Below are positions 58,206 to 64,000 of a stretch of 64,000 nt of DNA, in pieces. Positions within the stretch are counted from its first letter, which is position 1. Each line of letters begins with the position of its first letter. The notes beneath the pieces were generated by a model, which ran no database searches, was not told the origin of the DNA, and worked only from the letters and a program-made list of their open reading frames with translations. Origin of the DNA: Globodera rostochiensis (taxonomy: Eukaryota; Nematoda; Chromadorea; Rhabditida; Heteroderidae). A program made the position numbers and the translations under genes. Where the stretch lies: the NCBI GenBank assembly GCA_018350325.1, contig JAEVLN010000001.1:3461501-3525500 (forward strand). The letters run 5' to 3'.

Positions 58206-58310
58206 ACTTACCGGTACCCCCGGTTTTCGGTTAGGCCGGTTTTGCGACCCCCGGTTTTTGGTTTCGGTTTTTGGCTGACACCCGGTTAACCGAAAACCGA
58301 AACCAGTTTT
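58206..58310. mobile_element. Decayed element end with CGGTACCCCCGG motif, copy 2
   Basis: CCGGTACCCCCGGTTTTCGG, then GACCCCCGGTTTTTGGTTTC and the inverted CGGTTAACCGAAAACCGAAA, form hAT-like subterminal inverted repeats related to 42892-42915. The opposite end was not located. Confidence 0.5.
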
Positions 58311-58559
58311 TGGCAATTTTCAAATTCGTAAATATTGGACTTTTTTTTAACAAATTTCGTTAAATTCTAAAATTTTCTCCGGCGTGGACCTCTCTCATTA
58401 GTAAAGATTTGAAAAAATTCCTGTATTTTTAAACCCCGTAAAAATTGATTTTTCCATACCCCCTCCCCCAAAGCAAACCCTAAATACGTGCCGGCCTCTT
58501 AAAATTAACGATGTAAAAAATATTTTTATCAAAATTTTGGAAAGGAGCACTCTTTTTTT

Positions 58560-58895
58560 AGCAAACCTAATAATTTTTAGACCAATTTTCTTATGAAATT
58601 CCGTCAAAAAATTCAAAATTTTTTCGGCGGCCCTAGGCACCGCCGATTCTCCCCTCATTTGTCAGAGAAGTGAAATCAAATTCTGAAAAACTGTTTTTTT
58701 TTGAAAAAAAAATCGACTCCTAAATTCTTCGCAATATTTTAATAAAAATTTACTGAAAATCAAAATTTAAAAAAATTGCTTAAAAAATATGCACACCCAA
58801 GAATCGACTTTTTTTGGCGTGGCCCTCTTCGACAATTTTTGTAAGCTTTTTAGGGATGGGAGAGGCTCAGCGGCGCCGAAAGGCTCTGTCGGGAA
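58560..58895. repeat. GC-palindrome family, two decayed copies
   Basis: 58626-58646 carries a shortened motif (GGCGGCCCTAGGCACCGCCGA) preceded by AATTCAAAATTTTTTC. 58871-58892 is a weaker copy (CGGCGCCGAAAGGCTCTGTC). The upstream word GACCAATTTTC also precedes the copy at 27035. The 86-codon minus-strand frame here is a repeat artefact. Confidence 0.65.
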
Positions 58896-58899
58896 AAGT

Positions 58900-59820
58900 T
58901 GAATTTTTATAAGAAGTTGTTACAAAAATTGGTCCAACAGTTAGCAATTTTACAAAGAAAAAATTTAAACAATATTTGCTTCGTCCACCATAGATGTTCA
59001 CCGAAAGTAATAAAAAATAAATTTACACAGTCTGGAGTGGGGTCACTCACCTTTGAACAAAGTTATTAAATAAAAACTTGTGAATTGTATCTAAAATTAT
59101 AAAAAACTGTTGGTATTGTTTATACACCATAAAGTTCAGAGAAGGTTTGAAACAAATAATCAACCCAGCCGGGATATTTTGTAAATTTTGTAAATTAAAG
59201 TTAAAAAGAAAGAATTAAACACCTTCGTTAAAATAATTTTCTAAAATTTAACAAGTTGTATTTTTCAAAAAATCAAAATAATAATAAATTTCTCAGTAAT
59301 AACGTGAACTTTGATACTAAACACTAAAAATAAATAATCATTGATTAATAATTTTTTTAAAATAAAATTACATTTGTTAAAAATGATCAACTATGTAAAA
59401 CTTTATAAACGACAATATTGGACAATTAGTCAATTGAAAATTTTTAAACTTTTAATCATGACATCTCTTCAAAAATGTAAAAACTAAATAACTATATATA
59501 ATAATATACAAGAAAACTACACATTGCTCATTCTTAAATCAAAAAACTTAAAGCAAATTTTTACTTATAAATGAAGAATAAGTAAAAAAAGAAATATAAA
59601 TTAAAAATAAAATTTTAATTACAATGTAAAATAGAACATTAATCAAAACAAGAACTAAATCCGATTAAATTTAAAATATTTAAAATATGCTAAAACATTA
59701 AGTAGAAGAAATGAATTTAAATTCACAATTTCCCAATTACAAAAAAATAATAAATTTGAGCGATCGATACACATAAATCAGAATAGAAGCCAAATTAAAT
59801 TTCAATATTTTTCATTGGCA
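58900..59820. other. A-rich stretch, nothing recognised
   Basis: A-rich DNA with no supported feature. Confidence 0.5.
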
Positions 59821-59823
59821 CCA

Positions 59824-59846
59824 CCCCCCCCCCCCCCCCTCCCCCC
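59824..59846 (+). repeat. Poly-C tract (16 C, T, 6 C)
   Basis: It follows TTCATTGGCACCA, which resembles the right half of the GC-palindrome motif (TATTGGCACCGCC then CCCCTCCCC), so the tract may be an expanded relic of that repeat. Confidence 0.9.
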
Positions 59847-59863
59847 AATTAATTATAAAAAAC

Positions 59864-60115
59864 TTGAATTTTTTGCAAAAATTCCTTCTCTCCAAAACCG
59901 AACAGTTAAGAAAGTTTGTGGGTTTGGTAAATTTTGTTAGCACCCGTAAAAAATCCAATCTTTATGGGTTTATTTTACTCGAAACATCAACAATTTACCC
60001 TCGCACGAAGTTCAAGCTCAAAATACCCGAAGTTTTGCCCCCCCCCGGTGCCGATAGAATATCATTAACTTATGAATTGCTAATTAAATATTTAGCAAAA
60101 CGTACAGTTTTTTAA
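59864..60115 (+). CDS. Candidate ORF, 83 aa, non-ATG start
   Basis: The frame is open for 83 codons. It starts NFLQKFLLSKTEQLRKFVG, includes LYGFILLETSTIYPRTKFK, a PEVLPPPGADR segment encoded by a 9-C run, and a basic C terminus, then TAA. Residue use is protein-like. However, CCCCGGTGCCGATAG at 60043-60057 is the reverse of part of the GC-palindrome motif, so the ORF at least partly lies in repeat-derived DNA. No ATG is near its start. Confidence 0.22.
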   Translation: MNFLQKFLLSKTEQLRKFVGLVNFVSTRKKSNLYGFILLETSTIYPRTKFKLKIPEVLPPPGADRISLTYELLIKYLAKRTVF

Positions 60116-60924
60116 AAAAATAACATACTAATACTTTTGTTTTTACGCGTGCTTTCACTTTCGGCCAACCTATTTTGTGTTGAGGTCGCTGTTCTTTTGG
60201 TTTCTTTAATTATAATTATTTAATTCATTTATATAAATTTAAAATTATGTACCATTAAAACTCTTTTCTTTCCCTCCACCGTCACCGCAGCCGTTGTTGT
60301 GTGTAATAATAACATTTTGTTTTTAGCGTTGGAAATTTAATTTATAGAATTACGCTTAATTTAGTTATCCAATTTTTGTAAAATCTTTAATGTTTTTTCA
60401 ATTTAATTTTGGTTGAGTTTCAGAGATGTTTGTATTGAAATTTAAAATTCAAATATAACATATTATGTACACCTTTGACCGGTTTTTATTTCATTTTTCA
60501 ATATTATTTTTTTATTTTTTGTAAAATTGCTGTTTTAGCTTTCGTTCGGTTAAAATTTTAATAAGTTTTTTGATTTAAATTTGATTAAAAATTATCATTT
60601 ATTTTTAAAAAATACGCCCTTGGAGTATGTCGGGAAATTGAGCCATAAAACAAGGACGTGCAACGAAGTAACACAAAGCTTAATTATCATATTAATTATA
60701 ATGATTTACTATAAATCAATTTAGATATTTTTGCATGTATTTTTAAGCCCCTATACATATTGAAATAACTCGTTATTTTATAACAAATTGGAAAACGCGC
60801 ATATTTTCATTGACAAATTGATTTTTTAAACTTGAACTAACATATATATAATAATCTACTAATTAAAATTATTAAAAACAATATTTGACAAAATAAAAAA
60901 GTCTAATATTAAACTAATCTCTTA
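60116..60924. other. A/T-rich stretch, nothing recognised
   Basis: Small islands at 60150-60185, 60270-60305 and 60618-60680 have no supported ORF or repeat. Confidence 0.45.
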
Positions 60925-61095
60925 AAAACAAAAAATATAAATTAAGCTTTTATGAAGTGCTTAAAAAATATCTGTAAATGTTGAAATAGCTAGGATAGAA
61001 TGTTGAAGTACAAACAACTTAAATTCAAAAGCTGGTGATTCACAATGCTGTGGTAATTGGTTAAGTGTGCAAAACGTGTGCGGAGAAATGATTTA
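60925..61095 (-). repeat. Dispersed repeat E, inverted copy
   Basis: Inverted copy of 28150-28345. On the minus strand it runs from CGCACACGTTTTGCACACTT through ACAGCATTGTGAATCA to TTTAATATTAGAC. Confidence 0.85.
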
Positions 61096-61401
61096 AAATA
61101 AAAATACACAATGTCGAATGCATGAAAAGCCTTCAGACTTTAATATTTTTTTAAATACAATGTGATAATATTTAAAAAAAGGCTTGCTTTCTGTTTCATC
61201 TAAATTTTGTTTAAATCTCCTATTGACGATTTTTATATTTTTTATTATTATAATGTCTTTAATTTTTGACATGGCTTAAGCCGAGCTTGTGGCAAAGCTA
61301 TCGTTCAGATTGTTACCCAATAATGGGAACAGTTTTTATGTAAATAATTGTAACTTTTTGTGTTTTTCCAATCTTTTGGCGATGTTATCTTTTTTATTGT
61401 A

Positions 61402-61462
61402 TTAATTAATTATAAAGTCGTTTGCCTTCCATTAAATTGTTTAATGTTGTTATAAAATTGAT
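61402..61462 (+). repeat. Dispersed repeat I, second clear copy
   Basis: Shares AATTATAAAGTC.TTTGCCTT-type sequence and GTTATAAAATTGATTAA with 43285-43345. Confidence 0.6.
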
Positions 61463-63295
61463 TAAATAACTTGAAAGTTTTTTGTTGGGCATCGCGGTCT
61501 TGCCGCACTTTTTTGAAATCATTTTTGCCTTCAGTTGTGGGCATGTTTACTCCGCTTTATTTTAATCAGGCTTTCCTTTTTAAAATTTAACTTAAATAGA
61601 TATTTGCAAATAGGTAAAATCCATTGTGTCAATTCGGGAATAAGATTCATATCAAACGGAAATGCTCTAATCAGTTTAAAATATTTTTACTTTTTAAATT
61701 TAAAAAGCATAATTTAATAAATTTATATTGTTACTTTTAGTTGACGACAAGCTACAAGAAAAAAATTTATTTATTTGTTTAAAAATATAACACACGACAA
61801 TTCTGGCGCCAATCGAAGTCGTCTTGTGAGGTCGATGCTTTAATCGATTCTGAATCAAATATGTATACGTACGGATGATTCTGCTACCGTGAAAGATGCC
61901 CGGTTTCTATTTCTGTTAAGTATAAATTACAAAGATATTCATTATAAATATTTTGTTGTAGAATTGATTAAAGCATATTTAGGTATTTATATATTATTTT
62001 AAAAAATGTTATTTGTTTATTTTAATTACATGTTTTGTTTTAATTTTAACTCACAAAAGTGTATTTCAAAGATATTTAATGTGTTTTAATTTATATAAAA
62101 AAGGGTATTTTGCAGTTTCTTGCATGAATCCTTTGTGAATGCATTAATTATAATAAAAAATATTTAACTTATATAAAAGATATTTTTATTTGTTTTTGTT
62201 TATGTGTATAAGTGCTAACTAAAATAAATATTTTATTAAAATTTTATTTATTTATATTATGAATCTAGAACGAGCCTATAAAAGTACTTTTCATTTCTGC
62301 ATCATTTATTGGGTAAATTCAACAAACATAGTCAGTCAGCTTTTCTCATTCAAAAAAACATAGAAGTTAATAATGCAATGCAATGAAATGTCTCATGGTT
62401 ATGAACGTTAGATTAAATAAATTTTAAATATATAGTTTCAACCTTGCTTTTTGCTGATAATGGTTATTGAAGTTTTCTTTTATTATTAATTAGATTGTAA
62501 AAATAAAAATTTAAATAGTAACATTAAAGTTTTATACATTTTTTGAACGATTTCGTTAAGAAAGTTACTATAAATACATTGTTCTTAGTCCATTAAGCAT
62601 TTAATTTTATAAAGTGTTTTTAGAAAAAAAACAAATAAATTTCTTTATAAAGGTAAAAATTTTTAAAAGATATAGCTATCCGAAATAAAGTTTAAAAAGT
62701 AAATAAGCTATTTTTTTGAAAAATGATATTTAAAAAGTCACTAAATTAAATTGTGCTGGGAGAGTCAAATTTGAATTAATAAAGAATAAATTATAAAAAT
62801 AAAAATTAACTGAGAAATAATGTCGAGAGACACATAAAAAACTAAAAAAGACATAAATGAACTAAACTACACTATTGCGATTACGCTCAAATATTTGCCA
62901 AATAAACGCGCGTTATTTAACTTTATTTTGAGTTCATTATAATATTTTGACATTAAGTTATTTAATATGCGGGTATTGCTTCATCTTCAATCGTTCTAAT
63001 CATATCATTATTCCGTCATCGAAATGATTCACACGCCTCGCTAAATATATTTATTTAGTCTTTTTTATTCGTTCGTTGTTGAATTTAATTAAGCCATGAT
63101 ATATTTATCACAAGTCAAATTTCAATTTATGAAATATTATTTTAAGTTAGGTATTTACTCGTGTTTTTTTATTTATATTAAATACCGAATCTATATTGAT
63201 TTGAAAACGAATAGTTGATGCCATACTTCTACCGAATTGCTATTACCATAAAAAAGCGCGAAGTCACTTTAAAAACGACTTGGCCAAATGGAAAA
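61463..63295. other. A/T-rich stretch with minor islands
   Basis: The island at 61800-61910 (TCTGGCGCCAATCGAAGTCG) and a 60-codon frame at 61535-61717 (+) are not distinguishable from chance. Tandem GTCA words occur at 62332-62340. Confidence 0.4.
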
Positions 63296-63466
63296 ACAAT
63301 TTTTAGATGGGGTGCTTTGATGTCAAATTAATCTTGCCGTCTGACTCTCTCTTTTTACCACACTATTTGTTCAAAAAATAAAATGTTCAAAAAAGTAACT
63401 AAAAAATTATTAGATGAGGTGCGTTGATGTCCAAATTACTCTCGCCGTCTGACTCTCTTTTTTTCG
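63296..63466 (+). repeat. 108-bp minisatellite, outlying copies
   Basis: About one and a half units (GATGGGGTGCTTTGATGTC, CGTCTGACTCTCTC, AATAAAATGTTCAAAAAAGT), 9.4 kb from the main array, ending at TCTTTTTTTCGAAGCGGG. Confidence 0.9.
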
Positions 63467-63481
63467 AAGCGGGCCACTAGT

Positions 63482-63537
63482 CCTAAGCCTAAGCCTAACG
63501 AACCCCAAGCTAGGGTGGCTTAGGCCTAAGCCTAATG
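63482..63537. repeat. TTAGGC palindrome, second locus
   Basis: CCTAAGCCTAAGCCTAACG, a CCCCAAGCTAGGGTGG core and CTTAGGCCTAAGCCTAA closely match the inverted copy at 4077-4110. The core differs by one base (CTAGGG for CCAGGG). Three consecutive CCTAAG units make a short telomere-like run. Confidence 0.9.
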
Positions 63538-63732
63538 GACCCCTAAGTACATTCAAACCAGTGCCCCTAATTTGATTATTAAAGTGCTTAGTGGAATTTC
63601 AGGCAATTACCGAATGAATTAAGTTTTGTTAAATTTGTTATTTTGTTGTAACTTCATTTGACACAAATTTTTTGCCAAAGATAAAATGCAGAAATTTTTT
63701 TGTGCGGGAGACGGGAGTGGCCCTTTTTTATT

Positions 63733-63774
63733 GAGACGCTAGTGGCGAGACGCTAATGGCTAGACGCGAATGAC
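63733..63774 (+). repeat. 14-bp tandem repeat, three units
   Basis: GAGACGCTAGTGGC, GAGACGCTAATGGC and TAGACGCGAATGAC follow one another exactly at 14-bp spacing, just before the next minisatellite copy. Confidence 0.9.
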
Positions 63775-63779
63775 CCCTT

Positions 63780-63960
63780 CTCCTCTTTTTAGCACACTAT
63801 TTCTTCAAAAAAATAAAAGTTCAAAAGAGTAAACTAAAACAATTTTTAGATGGGGTGCGTTGATGTTAAATTGCTCTCGCCGTCTTACTCTCTCTTTTTT
63901 AGCACACTATTTGTTCAAAAAAAAGTTCAAAAAAGTAAACTAAAACAATTTTTAGATAAA
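63780..63960 (+). repeat. 108-bp minisatellite, further diverged copies
   Basis: Two diverged units (AGCACACTATTTCTTCA, GATGGGGTGCGTTGATG, then AGCACACTATTTGTTCA) running towards the window edge. The array may continue beyond 64 kb. Confidence 0.85.
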
Positions 63961-64000
63961 TTTTCAGAAATTAAATGCTATCAAAATAATTTTCAAAAAT

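Noticed and set aside
58398..58658. 86-codon minus-strand ORF
   Set aside because: It spans a decayed GC-palindrome repeat copy and its standard flanks, so it is repeat DNA.
1..64000. AATAAA motifs as gene-end evidence
   Set aside because: In DNA this A/T-rich the hexamer occurs every few hundred bases on each strand, so it is only mentioned where other signals agree.
1..64000. Operons, riboswitches, Shine-Dalgarno sites or rRNA genes
   Set aside because: None seen; composition, spacing and transposon types are eukaryotic.

Overview
The window is eukaryotic, non-coding-looking nuclear DNA, roughly three-quarters A+T by eye. It has long A/T-rich stretches, GT...AG intron-like signals, short GC-richer islands about 50-150 bp long, DNA-transposon remnants and minisatellites. 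There is no bacterial-style gene packing, no long ORF, and no rRNA, CRISPR or confident tRNA. The likeliest source is an A/T-rich invertebrate or other compact-intron eukaryote. I cannot name the taxon. Paired TTAGGC units occur twice and match the nematode telomere unit, but only two or three copies stand together, so this is a weak hint.

The best-supported content is repetitive. (1) 3840-4638 is a 799-bp non-autonomous DNA transposon with 24-bp perfect terminal inverted repeats (TIRs) and an exact 8-bp target-site duplication (TSD), built from inverted arrays of a 20-bp unit around TTAGGC palindromes. (2) 41816-42826 is a 1,011-bp hAT-type element with an exact 8-bp TSD and an internal tRNA-like segment. 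(3) 26750-27615 is a second hAT-like element packed with CCCGTTCCCG repeats. (4) 39163-39662 is a fold-back element with arms of about 138 bp. (5) 52455-53861 is a 108-bp minisatellite of about 13 units, with outlying copies at 63.3-64.0 kb. (6) A 60-bp unit is repeated three times at 18483-18661. (7) A GC-rich palindromic motif recurs inside several unrelated elements and at other loci. (8) At least ten pairs or families of diverged duplicated segments link distant parts of the window, for example 34.3/46.4 kb, 48.4/51.1 kb, 0.7/50.0 kb, 7.0/57.5 kb (inverted) and 28.2/61.0 kb (inverted).

Coding content is uncertain. No full-length known protein is recognisable. The one ORF with a family-like pattern is a decayed BED/C2H2-type zinc-finger fragment at 31075-31257 (-), beside a TAGGG-type element end. 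Several islands have good splice-site context. Some can be chained with consistent reading phase, such as a four-exon (+) model at 23815-24924, a two-exon (-) model at 32069-32289, a two-exon (-) model at 18055-19067, and a (+) model with a hydrophobic first exon at 10173-10897. They are reported as candidates at low confidence. Local GC content alone opens several frames on both strands in most islands, and A/T-rich DNA offers many chance GT/AG sites and AATAAA motifs.

Layout: 0-3.8 kb A/T-rich with small repeats; 3.8-4.6 kb transposon; 4.6-10 kb A/T-rich; 10-25 kb the densest run of candidate exons, plus the 12.6-13.05 kb GC island; 26-31.3 kb hAT-like elements and duplicated segments; 31.3-39 kb A/T-rich with a few ORFs; 39-43.1 kb fold-back and hAT elements; 43-52 kb duplicated blocks; 52.4-53.9 kb minisatellite; 54-59 kb ORFs and decayed repeats; 59-62.9 kb A/T-rich; 63.3-64 kb minisatellite and TTAGGC palindrome cluster.
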